64,000 bases of DNA from Elymus sibiricus (lineage: Eukaryota; Streptophyta; Magnoliopsida; Poales; Poaceae), in contig CM077665.1 of assembly GCA_039707655.1 (NCBI GenBank), forward strand, positions 441,811,531-441,875,530, read 5' to 3'. The translations under genes were made by a program, and so were the position numbers. Below are positions 34,073-46,258 of the stretch, in pieces. Position 1 is the stretch's first letter. Every line of letters starts with the position of its first letter. The notes under the pieces were generated by a model. That model saw only the letters and a program-made list of their open reading frames with translations. It made no database searches and was not told where the DNA came from.

Positions 34073-37000
34073 ATTTTGGCAACTTTTTCTTTTCAAAATC
34101 TTTTGGGATTTATTTGCAAACTTGGTTGATTTTCAAATCTTTTCTATTGAGTTGGATCTGTGAATCTTTGAATCTTTTCCCAAGTAACCCAAAACCCCCA
34201 TCATCTTGCCAAAACCTTTCTACACTTCTCTTGGATCAATTTCCAATATTTAATCTTTTCCAATAACCCTTTTCCTTATTTGGGAAATTATGTCATCACT
34301 ATGGGTTGTGAAGCAACCTATAGTTTGGATGATCAATAAATTCCCAAATTTTTCCCACATCTTCTCATCATTATATAATTCCATAATCTCCAAAAATATT
34401 CCATTGCCCAATATAAAATTTTGGCCAGAATAATTATTATCTTTCTGGTCAAAATTTGCCAGTTGTGAAGCAACCCCATTGTTCCTATCACAGAAAATTC
34501 TCAATAAATTCTCCAAGCTCCAAGGGATCCTATCTAGCCACAATATCCAAAAATATCATCTGGTCCAGTACAACTTTTTAGCAGCAAAACTCTGACAAGT
34601 TTCTGTCATTTTCAAACCTTTGTGAAGGAAGTGCTAGCTAGAGGTGCTCAATTGCTCTCAAATTTTAATGGCATCTTCTATATCTCAAATAACTTCCCTC
34701 CACCAAGTTTCATCTTCAGAAGATCATTTTTGTGAGTGCCCCAAGCCCATTTGGATTCTGTACCAGAATTGTGGTTTACAAAGGAACTATGCCCAAATCT
34801 TTCTCAAACCCTTCCAAACTTTGCCAGTTTGTTGTCCTTCCAAAGTAGATCACTCTGGACATCTCCCCTGGCTTCATCTCCCGCTCATCTAACCTCCAGA
34901 CCTGTCTCAAGTCTGTAGTCAGGAACTGCAGGTGAAGCTACCCATCAAGCCAGAGTGAATCTGGTCAAGGCAGTGGCACAGGGAGGCTAGATGGTCGAAG
35001 GACAACGCTGTGGACAAGGTACGGCAGGCTTGCGTGGCCTCCTGGTGGCCGCACCCGTGGTGAGCACGGTGCTGGCATGACAGGGCGCGCGCTCTGCACG
35101 GCGCCCGCATCGGATGTGCTAGCCTGAGCCATCCCTCGCTGCCCCCCCTTGTCCCTTGGTGCTGACAGCGCTCCTGACCAACGCGTGGCCCTCTCGAACC
35201 CTCCTGACCGCCGGTGAAGGTCGCCGCCGCTCCCGGCCAAGCTCCGCCACGGGCAAAACAGTGAGCTTCCACCACTGTGGTTGTCCGCGAGCCATTAATG
35301 GCGCCGGACCCGTCCAATCGCTTCCCCCTGCCCTCTCCCATCTCATCGACGCTCCCGGACAGCCAGCTCGCCGTCCTTGCCCTGGCGACGTGTCCACAGC
35401 GCCGATAGCTCCAGAGAGCTCGCCTGCCTTCGCCTCCCGCCTATATAAGGCCATGCCCTGACCCTCCGAGCTCCTCACCTCACCTCCGCCATCTCCAATC
35501 GGCCTCCCGAGCAACGAGCCACGGCCGAGAGGCCCTCTGGCCTCGAATCTCACCGGAGCTCCTCCGTTGGTAGCAACCTCGCCGCCAACACTTCCCATTT
35601 TCCCCAGCCCCAATCGACCTCACCCTCAAGCTCAGGGCATTCCCCTGGTGCTCCACGACCCTCCGCCCAAGCAAACCATCGCCGGAACCGCCGTCTATGA
35701 CCTCACCTGAACGCTGCCGCCGCCAGAGAAGAAGGGGACGACGTCGTCCGAGCTCCTTTAGCCAAGCTACGGGTACGTACTTGCTCGCCGTCGAGCGCCC
35801 GTTCTATTCCTGTAGTCGCCAGACCTCGCCGCCGTCTCTATCGCCGGCGACCATCGCCGGTGCCCCGCCCCGTCTCGGTCCCTCCTCTCCCCCTCTGTTT
35901 AAACGAGGCAGGCCCCACCTGTCAATGGCCCACGCCCACGCCCGACGCGGTATGAGTGGAGGCGTATTCTGAGAATACGCCTTCGACGTGGCCGCTGGTG
36001 GTTTTCTGGTTTTTCTGATTTTCATTTATTTAATTCCAGATTTTGACCAAACTTTGACCTTGAATAACTTTTAATCTACAAACTCAATTCAGTTGATTCT
36101 TTTTGCATTGTGTTGGTACTGAGCCTTTTTATTTTCTGACAGATTTTAGTATTTTTCCAATCCTCATAGAATTTTTGGTGAACAGAAATGCATTATGTGA
36201 CTTTTTCCTTTGCATTTTAAAAATATTTTCAGAAGGAGATTGTGGTACATTTGAGGACCAAGAGTGTTTGAACAACCCAACAGAGCAAGGCAAGCCATGA
36301 TACCCATTTCATGAAGCATTCCTAATAGCATTGCCTATTTTAATATATTATGCTTATTTATTTGCTTTAAGATAATTCATAGAATAATTTAAGTAGATAA
36401 TGGCATATTTTGATAACCACTATTTTGCTAAGTAACTTAGTGGTTGATCTTGAGTCACCTGTCCGGGCTTAACCGTGTAACCATATTTGCCGGTATGGGA
36501 CGGCTTTGACTTGGCCTGACTGCGTGATCTTTCACCGGTACCTCCAAAGAGGGAGGGTTATGCGCGCGTGCTACCCTGATCAGGTAGGCGACGATAATCC
36601 TGTGAGCCCAGTTGAGTATTGTGCCGGCGCCCCCGTTTGGGACAGTTTAGTTTGGCCACGACGGTGGCAGGTGTCATGAGGACACAAGTGTCATGAGGAC
36701 ACAGGGGCCACCCAGGGCAGGCCTCCGGGGGAGGATGAATGCCGGTGGTACGATGAGAGAGTCACGGGTCAGGCAGGTTTTGTTGAAGCAATGCTGGTCC
36801 ACCCGAAGGGGATCGCGAGGCCATGTGCTTCATGGTGTGGGTAAAGTGCGCAACCTCTGCAGAGTGTAAAAATCTATTCGAATAGCCGCGTCCACGGAAT
36901 TGGACAGCCCGTCCAGACCTCAGTAGATGGTCAACCGTATCAATGATAGTAATGATGGAAGAACTCTTCGTATGGTCGGAAGTACTCGATGGCTTATGAG

Positions 37001-37511
37001 TATTCCGAGGGTTGTGGGACAACCCGAATGAGAGTAAGTTAATGACCGGTACAGTAAGTGAATTGCTTAAGTATTTGACATGTTGATTGCCATGCTATTG
37101 TTTGCTGCATTACTTGGTTGTCGTGAGCTTGCGAGTACATTCAAAGTACTCACCTGGTGTATCATGCCAGATGCAGGAGAAGCCGAGGACGGAGGTCCCG
37201 ATGGTTCGTGCTACACTAGCTAGGACGTGTCCACAGCAGTGTCCCTGTGGATGGAGTTGCCGCTATATTCTGCTACGCCGTAGAAGTACTTAGTAGTTTC
37301 GAGGCCAGCTATGTTCCATAAATAATGTGGATACTGTCATAGCACCGAGGGTGCCTTTGGCCTCGCTATCATTGTAAAATATGAGCTTGTACCCGTCATC
37401 TATCAATAAAAGTTCAGTTCTGTTCTCTACCAAGTTGTTGTGTGTTTCTAGAAGACATGATCTCTGGGTTGGAAACATTGATAATCTGGTTCTCTGAGCC
37501 GGGGTGCCACA
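34060..37511 (+). repeat. 3' LTR of the Tekay-type element
   Basis: From TGTGACACCCTG (34060) to ...GGGGTGCCACA (37511). TATA box 35442-35448 and AATAAA 37405-37410. It keeps 11 bases near 36848 that the 5' LTR lacks. Confidence 0.93.
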
Positions 37512-37534
37512 GGTTCGACACTCCATACTTATCA

Positions 37535-38953
37535 CTTCCATCTTGGAGAGCTCTTCATCACCTCCATAAATGAGAAATATTTACTTAGGCCTCTTAAGGT
37601 ACTTAAGGATATTTTGACCGTTGTCCAGTGTTCCACTCCTGGATTACTCTAGTACCTGCCAGCCATACAAATGGCAAGGCACACATAAGGTCTAGTACAT
37701 AGTACGACATACATGATAGAGCCTATGGCTGAGGCATAGGGGATGAATTTCATATTTTTCTTTCTTCTGTTGTAGCTGGGCATTGAGTCTTACTCAATTT
37801 CATAACTCGAAACACTAGCAAGAACCCCTTCTTTGACCGATCTATTTTGAGATTCCTAATTTTTTTTGTCAAGGTACGTACTTTGTGAAAGTTCTATCAA
37901 GCGTCTTGATCTATCTCTATAGATCTTGATGCCCAATATGTAAGCTGCTTCACCGAGGTCTTTCATCGAAAAACTCTTATTAAAATAACCCTTTATACTT
38001 TCCAGAAGTTCTATATCATTTACAATCAATAATATGTCATCCACATACAGTATTAGAAATGCTACAGAGCTCCCACTCACTTTCTTGTAAATACATGCTT
38101 CTCCATAAGCTTGGATGAATCCAAAAGATTTGATCACCTCATCAAAGTGAAGATTCCAACTCCGAGATGCTTGCACAAGTCCATAAATGAATCGATGTAG
38201 CTTGCATGCCTTATTATCATCCTCAGGAGTGAAAAAACCTCAGGGTTGCATCATATACAACTTTTGCTTAAGGTAACCATTAAGGGACGCAGTTTTGACA
38301 TCCATCTGCCAGATTTCATAATCGAAAAATGCAGCAATTGCTAACATAATCCTAATAGACTTTAGCATCGCTACGGGTGAGAAAGTCTCATCTTAAGCAA
38401 CTCCTTTAATTTGTCAAAAACCTTTTGTGACGAGTCGAGATTTATATATGGTGACATTACCATCAGCGTTCATGTTCTTCTTAAAGATACATTTGTTCTC
38501 AATGGCCTTTCAGTCATTCGGTAAGTCTACCAAACTACATACTTGGTTTTCGTACATGGATCCTATCTCGGATTTCATGGCCTCTACCCATTTGTCAGAA
38601 TCTGGGCTCATCATTGCTTCCTCATAGTTCATAGGTTCATCATTGTCTAACAACATGACATCTAAGACAAGATTACTGTACCATTCGGGGGTAGTACATG
38701 TCCTGGTCGAACTATGAAGTTCAGTTGTATCTTGATTCTCGGTTTCATGCTCATCATCATTAGCTTCCTCTCTAGATAGTGTAGGCACTACAGGAACATC
38801 TTTTTGTGTTGCGCTACTCTCCAATTCGAGAGAAGGTTCGATAACCTCATCAAGCTCTACCTTTCTCCCACTCACTTCTTTTGAGAGAAACTCCTTCTCT
38901 AGAAAGGATCCCTTCTTGGCAACAAAAATCTTGCCTTTAGATCTGTGATACAA
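37535..38953 (-). pseudogene. Angela-type Copia reverse transcriptase
   Basis: Minus-strand translation has MQASRSWNLHFDEVIKSFGF, ACIYKKVSGSSVAFLILYVDD and the connecting DLGEAAYILGIKIYRDRS, the Copia RT core with the YVDD catalytic pair (near 38040). The N-terminal part (38953-38510) contains the acidic linker and MNYEEAMMSPDSDKWVEAMKSEI. Several frame breaks lie between 38160 and 38510. Its downstream RNase H is at 22947-23432. Confidence 0.88.
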
Positions 38954-38998
38954 GGTGTAGCTAATTGTCTCTTTAGGGTATCCTATGAAGATGCACTT

Positions 38999-39790
38999 CT
39001 ACGCTTTGGGTTTGAGCTTATCAGGTTGAAGCTTTTTGACATAAGCGTCGCATCCCCAAACTTTAAAAAATGATAGCTTAGGTTTGTTGCCGAACCATAA
39101 TTCATACTGTGTCGTTTCAACAGATTTAGATGGTGCCCTATTTAAAGTGAATGCAGATATCTCTAATGCATAATCCCAAAATGATAGTGGCAAATCCGTA
39201 AGAGACGTCAAAGAACGCACAATATCTAATAGAATACGATTACGACGTTCGGGCACACCATTACGTTGTGGTGTTTTAGGTGGCGTGAGTTGTGAAACAA
39301 TTCCAACATGTCTTAAATGCATACCAAACTCATAAACTCAGATATTCACCTCCATGATCAGATCATAGAAATTTTAGCTTCTTATTATGATGATTTTCTA
39401 CTTCACCCTGAAACTCCTTAAACTTTTCAAATGTTTTAGACTTGTGTTTCATTAAGTAAATATTCCCATATCTACTTAAATCATCTATGAAGGTTAGGTA
39501 ATAACGATATCCACCACATGTGTCAACACTCATTGGACCGCATACATCGGTATGTATTAGTTCCAATAAGTCACATGCCCGCTCCATTATGCCAGAAAAC
39601 GGGGTTTTGGTCATCTTGCCCAAGAGGTCCATAAGTATGGAGTTTCTTCATGCACTTTACACCAATATGAGCTAAGCGGCAGTGCCACAAGTATGTTGTA
39701 CTATCATCATTCACTTTGCATCTTTTGGCATCAATATTATGAACATGTGTATCACTACTATCGAGATTCAACAAGAATAAACCATTCACA
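38999..39790 (-). pseudogene. Angela-type Copia integrase
   Basis: Minus strand: the zinc domain (LWHCRLAHIGVKCMKKLHTYG) is followed by the core with HTDVCGPMS and YLTFIDDLSRYG, then TPPKTPQRNGVPERRNR containing the catalytic Glu, and DLPLSFWDYALEISAFTLNRAPSK. A frame break lies near 39340 at the second catalytic Asp region. Confidence 0.88.
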
Positions 39791-40030
39791 TTGGGTGCAT
39801 GATCATGAAGATATTACCCATATAAATAGAACAACCATTATTCTTGGATTTAAATGAATAACCGTCTCGCAATAAACAAGATCAGATATAATGTTTGCTC
39901 AACGCAGGCACCAAATAACAATTATTGAGGTTTAAAACTAATCCTGAAGGTAGATGTAGAGGGAGCGTGCCGACGGCGATCACATCAACCTTGGATCCAT
40001 TTCCGACGCTCATTGTCACCTCATCCTTAG

Positions 40031-41011
40031 TTAGTCTTCATCTATTCTGCATCTCCTATTTCGAGTTACACATATTATCAACCGAACCAGTATCAAATAC
40101 CCAGACGCTACTACAAGAACTATTAAGGTACACATCAATAACATGTATATCAAATATACGTTTGTTGACATTGCCAGCCTTCTTATTTGCCAAACACTTC
40201 GAGAAGTTCCGCTTCCAGTGGTCATTCCCCTGGCAATAAAAACACTCAGTGGCAGGTTTAGGTCTATCCTTATGCTTCTTTACAGGAGTATCAACTTGCT
40301 TGCCATTCTTCTTGAAGTTCCCTATATTTCCCTTAGCCTTCTTGAAACTTGTGGTTTGACCATCAACACTTGATGCTCTTTCTTGATTTCTACTTCCGCG
40401 GTTTTAAGCATCATGAAAAGCTCAGGGTGTGTCATATCCATCCCTTGCATATTATAGTTAATCACAAAGCCCTTGTAGCTTGGTGACAGTGACTGGAGAA
40501 CTCTATCACTCTTCAATTCATCGAGAATGTTAACTCCCAACTGATTTAGATGATTGGCGTACCCAGACATTTTTAGTACATGCTTGCTAACGGAGTTGTT
40601 CTCTTCCATCTTACAACTAAAGAACTTGTCTGAGGTTTCATACCTCTCTACACGGGCATGAGTCCGAAACACCATTTTTAGTTCCTCAATCATCTCATAT
40701 GCCCCGTGGTCCTCAAAACGCTTTTGGAGCCTTGGTTCTAATCCGTATAGCATGGCACACTGAACTATCGAGCAGTCATCATAGTGTGTCTCTCTGACGT
40801 TCACAACATCTATAGCCGTTCCGGGAGGGGGTGGCGCATCGAGCGGTGCAACAAGGACATAAGCCTTTGGTGCAGCAGTGAGGATAATCCTTAGATTCCG
40901 GAGCCAGTCTGCAAAGTTGCTTCCATCATCTTTCAACTTTTGTTTATCTAGGAACGCAATATAATTGAGCGGAGCTACAGCATGAGCCATTGATCTACAA
41001 CATATTTGCAA
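40031..41011 (-). pseudogene. Angela-type Copia gag, zinc knuckle and protease start
   Basis: The gag frame 41011-40322 contains DGSNFADWLRNLRIILTAA, ALKMVF-type helices and LSPSYKGFVINYNM, as in Copia gag (UBN2 type). A CCHC knuckle (CFYCQGNDHWKRN) lies near 40240 and the protease catalytic VFDTGSVDNMC near 40090, in a different frame from gag. The gag, knuckle and protease are therefore separated by frameshifts. Confidence 0.85.
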
Positions 41012-42138
41012 AGATATTTATATTATTTTCAAGATAATTAGTTCAAATTAATCCAATTACTAATGAACTCCCACTGAAATCAACATCCCTCTGGTTTCTT
41101 AGTGATATGTGATCCAAATCCACTAACCCGAGTTCGATCGTCACATGAGATGGAGTATTTTCAATGCTGAAAATCAACATGTTGATCATATCATTTATAT
41201 GAATCACCTTTAACTTTTCGGTTCAATGTGTTCCAAGACCATGTATGTACATGCTAGGCTTGTCAAGTTAACGAAAGTATTTTTGCATGTATAGAACTGG
41301 CATACTTCCGTTGTATGTGAACATAGAGTTTATCCCTGATCATCATGAGGTGCTTAAGAACGACGAACTATTGCAACGGTGCTTACTAAGGGAGAACATT
41401 TTTATCTTGATATTAAGTGAGGGATCATCTTATAATGCTACCGTAGTGATCTAAGAAAAATAAGATGCATAAAATACAAACATCACATGCAATCAATATG
41501 TGACATGATATGTCATTTGTCTTTTTGTGCTTTTGATCTTCATCTCCAAAGCATCGGCATGATCTCCATCACCACCGGCATGACACGATGGTCCTTGGTG
41601 CCATCATGTAGATGTATCGACCAACTACTGCTAACTCATAGCAATAAAGTGAAGCAATTGCATGGAGTTTAATGATTGACACACATATCATACAATGATA
41701 TTAAGATAACCCTATGGCTCCTGCCGGTTGCCGTACTCATCGACATCCAAGTCGTGAACTATTACAAAACTTAATCATCTCATACATCACATACATCAAA
41801 TCGCATCTTTGCCATACCACATCACATCACATGCCCTGCAAAAACAAGTTAGACGTCCTCTACTTTGTTGTTGCATGTTGTACGTGGCTTCTAGGGGCAG
41901 CGTATAAGAACTGTTCTTACCTATGCAAAACCACAACAGTGATATACAAGTTGCATGTCAAGCGCGAAACCGGTCTCTTGTGCAAGGACAAGTAAAGTTG
42001 GTCTGGGTCGCTTCATCCAACAATACTAGCCAATCCAAAATAATAAATTAGGTAACAAATCTGAACATCAATCCCCACAAAAAATTTGTGTTCTACTCGT
42101 GCATAACATCTACGCATAGACCTAGCTCATGATGCCAC
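41012..42138 (-). other. Leader and primer-binding region of the Angela-type element
   Basis: Noncoding stretch between gag and the 5' LTR. The minus-strand sequence right after the LTR is GTGGCATCATGAGCTAGG, which is the expected place of the primer site (a diverged TGGTATCA-type site). No gene is supported; the frames at 41487-41672 and 41714-41995 have no support. Confidence 0.7.
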
Positions 42139-43254
42139 TGTTGGGAAACGTTGCATGAAAAAAAAACTACATATCCACCCAAGATCTAATCTAGGAGATG
42201 TTAGCAACAAGTGGGATTGTGTCTACGTACCCTTGTAGACTGAAAGCAGAAACATTCAATGAACGTGGTTGATGTAATTGTACGCTTCACGATCCAATCT
42301 GATTAAGCGCGGCACGAACGGCACCTCCGATATGTGCACATGTACATCAAGATGGTGTCTCCTCCTAATTTCTCTAGGAAGGAAAGGGGAAGAGGTAGAT
42401 GATATCAATCTTGCAAGCACCACGGCATGGTGGCGGAAGTATGATGGGATTCCGGCAGGGTTTCGCTAAAAACTGTGCGGAGGCAGAGGAGCATATGGAG
42501 ATAGATGTGGTCGGCTACCAAGGGGAAGGTTGTGTGGTGCCCCTACCCCTTTCCCCTCCTTTTATAGGGGTGGGGCGCAGCCTTGGGCCCCTCCCTGCAA
42601 GTCTCCAAGCTGGCGGCCAAAACGGGGGAAGGCTTGCCTCCGAAGTGTCCCCCTATTTTCTTTGTATTTGGCCTTATCCCTTTGTCCCATGCGCATGGAC
42701 CTTGGGGGCTGATGGGCCTGGCCCAAGTGGACATGTGCACCACCCCTCGGGCCATGTGGGATGTTCGGGACAGGTGGGCCCCCCTAGGGGACCTAGCACA
42801 TTTGATACAATACCGAAAAATCCCAAACTTTTCCGGTAACCTTGAAAAATGCTTTCCCATATATAATTCCTTTTCTCCGGACCATTAAGAATCTCCATGT
42901 GATGTCTGGGATCCCATATGAGACTCCGAATCAAAATTCAGTATCACCATCTTAATATCTCACTTCTACCCTAGCGACATCTAGCATTAAATGTGTGACC
43001 CTACGGGTTCAATAACATGTAGACATGATAGAGACAACTCTCCGATCAATAATCAATAGCGGGACTTGTATGCCCATAATGAATCCCAAATATTCAATGA
43101 AGATCTTCATCGGTTTGAACCACAATGTCGAGGATTCAGATAATCCCGTATAGAGTTCCCTTTGTTTGACGATATGTTACTTGCCCGAGATTCGATAGTC
43201 GGTATCACCGTACCTAGTTCAATATCATTACCGGCAAGTCTCTTTAATCGTTCT
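42139..43254 (-). repeat. 5' LTR of the Angela-type element (truncated)
   Basis: It matches 20990-22316 of the 3' LTR without the MITE, and is cut at 43254 by the Tat-type element. The remaining LTR part is not seen in the window. Confidence 0.88.
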
Positions 43255-44121
43255 TGTCGGCGTTCTGGGAACGAGGGTACCCAGACCTGCCTGCCTGCGG
43301 GCCAGGCCGTGGCCCACTTTGACAGCCTAGTACGGCCCGGTGCAGGACCGCTCGAGAACAAAGCCCTCGCGAGAGCCCCGCCCTCGCGGGGAGGACGACG
43401 CCAAGACCCCCGGAGGGAGGACGCCTCTCCAGGGCCCCTCCCGAGGGGCGGAGAACTCTGTGTAGCACTCGGCCTCATGAGGCTGGGGTGACGCAAGCCT
43501 GGCCAGGTGGGCGCCAGCAGGCACAGCAGGAGCAGTTTCCTCTTTGGTGCAAAGGAGGCAAGGACGTACGCTGGTTCCCAAGGCATCCCCCCAAAGGTTT
43601 CCAGTCCGGCGCAACGAGACCAAGACCATGAGCCCCGCAGGACGGACGTCATCGCCGAGCCCACCTCTGCATCACCACAGCTGCTTTGCAAGCGAAGACC
43701 ACCTTTCGTCAGGATAAGGTGTACTCCTTGTCCCCCTTCGAATTTGGCCAATTGTGGGATCCCTTCCCGCCGTTGCGATAAGGAAGGAGGACCTGGGCCA
43801 TTATAAAGAGAGGCTAGGCTGCATCGTAGGGGACGACGGATCCAACACCACTCTAGCGCCCTCGCGAGGTTGCTCACCATTGTACTAGTTCATCCAAAAA
43901 CCTCCTCGTGAGGCAATCCACCAAGAGCAGGAGTAGGGTTTTACGCTTCGCAGCGGCCCGAACCTGGGTAAATCTGTGTGTTCGTCTTCTTCCCCACGGT
44001 TGAGTGAGTTCGATCTGACTTGGCCGTGGAGCTGTGAGCTTGAGGTCGAAGCTGGTGGGGGTCTTCGCACACGCCCCTGAGTTCGAACCTCCTTGGGTTT
44101 TGCGGAGCCCGAAATCCGACA
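43255..44121 (+). repeat. 5' LTR of the Tat-type element
   Basis: From TGTCGGCGTTCTGGGAACG (43255) to ...AAATCCGACA (44121), 867 bp. TATAAA at 43802-43807 is the likely promoter. Confidence 0.85.
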
Positions 44122-44141
44122 TTTGGCGCGCCAGGCAGGGG
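44122..44141 (+). other. Primer-binding site of the Tat-type element
   Basis: TTTGGCGCGCCAGGCAGGGG lies directly after the LTR and is the site type widely seen in Tat-type grass elements. Confidence 0.7.
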
Positions 44142-44196
44142 ACGTGTCGAAGCCTCTCCATCAACGGCTGCAGTCAGGCCTCGACTCATCAGCTTC

Positions 44197-45058
44197 ATGG
44201 CCGATATCGCCTCCGAGGCCAGGCAGTCCATGACGGGCGGGAGCGCCGTGGCTTGCCTGGCTAGTCCAGCGGTCGCGTGCATCCTCGGTGGATCGCAGGC
44301 GCCTGCCTCCAGCCGCCATGTCAAGCAGTTCCTCCACCAGGCGGGCGTGGTTCAACCACGGCTCGAGGCCCCGCAGCCTCGGGCATGGCCGAAGGTCGAC
44401 ATCACCTTCGGCCCCGACGAGCACCCCAGGACGACGGTCGCCGCCGGTATGCTCCCCATGCTGTGCACACCGACCATAAGCAACGTGGCCATCACCAAGA
44501 CCCTCATCGATGGCGGCGCCGGCCTCAACGTCCTCTCCCTGGAGACCTTCAACATGCTTCAGGTGCCCTACGACCAGCTCGCACCCTCAAAGCCCTTCTC
44601 TGGGGTGGCCACGGGCTCCGTTGCCTCGCTGGGGCGGGTGCGCCTCCCCGTCACCTTCGGCACCCGCTACAACTACCGCACCGAGAAGATCGACTTCGAC
44701 GTCGCCCACATCCACCTCCCTTACAACGCGATCCTCGGCTACCCCGCCCTCGCCAAGTTCATGGCGGCGACGCACCCAGGCTACAACGTCATCAAGATTC
44801 CTGGGAGCAACGGCATCATCTCCGTCGCCGGGGATGCCAGGGACGCGGTCCAGGCGCTCAAGCTCGCCTACAAGGCCGCGGCTGCGGCGCGCCCCGACGC
44901 TGGGAACGCCGTACAGAGTCCAAAGGACGCCGGGGACGCCGCACCAGTGAAGAAGAAGCAGTTGTTCTCTCATAACCGGTCTGAGACGAAGCAGGTGCCT
45001 GTAGACGACAGGAACCCTGGCCCCACCTTCACCATCGGCGCCGGAGCAGGAGGAGGCG
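44197..45058 (+). pseudogene. Tat-type residual gag start fused to protease
   Basis: Starting at ATG 44197, about 25 residues are followed directly by ILGGSQAPASSRHVKQFLHQ, a segment that normally lies just before protease, and then by the protease core with TLIDGGAGLNVLSLE and LPYNAILGYPALAKFMAATH. The catalytic motif is DGG rather than DTG/DSG, as usual in this group. The gag that should lie between start and protease is missing. A small deletion near 45050 shifts the frame into RT. Confidence 0.82.
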
Positions 45059-46258
45059 TTGGTGGCCTTTCTCCACGCAAACAACGATGCATTTGCATGG
45101 AATGCATCTGACCTGGTGGGGGTCCCGAGGGATGTGATTGAGCACCACCTCATGGTGTGCCCCAACGCACGTCCGGTAAAGCAAAAGGCGAGGAGACAGG
45201 CCCATGAGAAGCAAGCATTCATCGCCCAACAGGTCGGCAAGCTGAAGGAAGCCGGGTTTATCCGAGAGGTGCGATACCCAGAGTGGCTGGCCAACCCAGT
45301 GGTCGTCCCGAAGAAGTGCGGGAAGGAGCGCATGTGCGTCGACTTCACGAACCTCATGAAGTCTTGCCCCCAAGACCCGTTCCCGCTACCGCGCATCGAC
45401 CAGATCGTGGACTCCACCGCCGAGTGTGACCTCCTATGCTTCCTGGACGCCTTCTCTGGCCACCATCAGATCAAAATGGCGGTGGAGGACGTCGAGAAGA
45501 CGGCCTTCCTCACCACGTGCGGTGTGTTCTGCTACACTTGCATGCCCTTCGGGCTGCGGAACGCTGGCGCAACCTTCTAGCGGTTGATGCAAATCGCCCT
45601 GGGGCAGCAGCTCGGAAGGAACGCGGAGGCCTACGTCGACGACATCGTGGTCAAGTCGCGAGAAGCCAAGACCCTAATCGAGGACCTGGAAGAGACATTC
45701 GCCAGCCTGCGGCGGGTGAACCTGAGGCTCAACCCCGAGAAGTGTGTCTTCGGGGTCCCATCGGTTAAACTACTCGGTTTCCTGGTGTTGCACCGGTGGA
45801 TCGAGGCAAACCCGGAGAAGATCAAGGCTATAAGCAAGATGAGTCCGCCTCAGACCCTCAAGGAAATGCAGAAGCTGGCGGGCTGCGTGACCTCCTTGGG
45901 GCGCTTCATCTCCAAGCTTGGCGAGCACGCCCTACCGTTCTTCAAGCTCATGAAGAGGAAGGGCCCCATCGAATGGACTCTGGAGGCAGATGCGGCATTC
46001 GAAGACCTCAAGCGGTACCTCACGAGCCCACCGGTGATGGTGGCGCCCCGCCCTCGTGAGCCCCTGGTGCTATACCAGGCTGCCACCCCGCTGTCCGCCA
46101 GTGCTGCGCTCGTGGCGGCCAGGAAGGAACGTGTCGGTGCGCGCGCAACACCCTCAGGCGCAGGCGAGTCCCTGGGCACGAAGCAAGGTGACTCACGGGA
46201 TGCCCCGAAGCCCTCACCTCCTCAAGACGACACTCCTGAGGCCTCGGCGCCCCGGTGA
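45059..46258 (+). pseudogene. Tat-type reverse transcriptase
   Basis: Contains NDAFAWNASDLVGVPRDVIEHH, the RT core MCVDFTNLMKSCPQDPFPLPRID, MPFGLRNAGATF, a TAG at 45578-45580, then AEAYVDDIVVKSRE with the catalytic Asp pair near 45640 and the thumb/connection segment LGFLVLHRWIEANPEKI. The family usually has Gln at the stop position, so one C-to-T change explains it. The C-terminal part ends in a Pro/Ser-rich linker (46120-46258). Confidence 0.88.

Larger units (their letters stand above)
24910..37511 (+). mobile_element. Full-length Tekay/Del-type Gypsy retrotransposon (chromovirus)
   Basis: The 12.6-kb element has two LTRs of about 3.45 kb, PBS, upstream frame, gag-pol, a chromodomain-like C-terminus and PPT. 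GGTTC lies on both sides (24905-24909 and 37512-37516). The order protease, RT, RNase H, integrase is Gypsy order, and the C-terminal chromodomain-like segment places it among chromoviruses, most like the Tekay/Del lineage. The LTRs are nearly identical with a low percentage of differences by eye, so it is one of the younger insertions here. Stop codons and a frameshift make this copy unable to produce its own polyprotein. Confidence 0.93.
23433..37534 (+). mobile_element. Gypsy LTR (solo or truncated) holding the Tekay-type element
   Basis: TGATACGTCTCCACCGTATC starts at 23433. The LTR runs to 24909, is interrupted by the Tekay-type element, and resumes at 37512-37534 (GACACTCCATACTTATCA). 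There is no internal domain. I find no matching target duplication (ATGTG before, CTTCC after), so the right end is either diverged or a few bases off. It sits in the Angela pol. Confidence 0.7.
20990..43254 (-). mobile_element. BARE/Angela-type Copia retrotransposon (nested and truncated)
   Basis: Minus-strand element with a 3' LTR at 20990-22913, a coding region split by an LTR/Gypsy insertion (23433-37534), a leader (41012-42138) and a truncated 5' LTR (42139-43254). Read on the minus strand the LTR begins TGTTGGAAATATGCCCTAGA, the hallmark of BARE/Angela. Domain order gag, protease, integrase, RT, RNase H is Copia order. The frame is broken in many places. The 5' LTR is cut by the Tat-type Gypsy element at 43255. 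The element lies in the right Harbinger-like copy. Confidence 0.92.
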
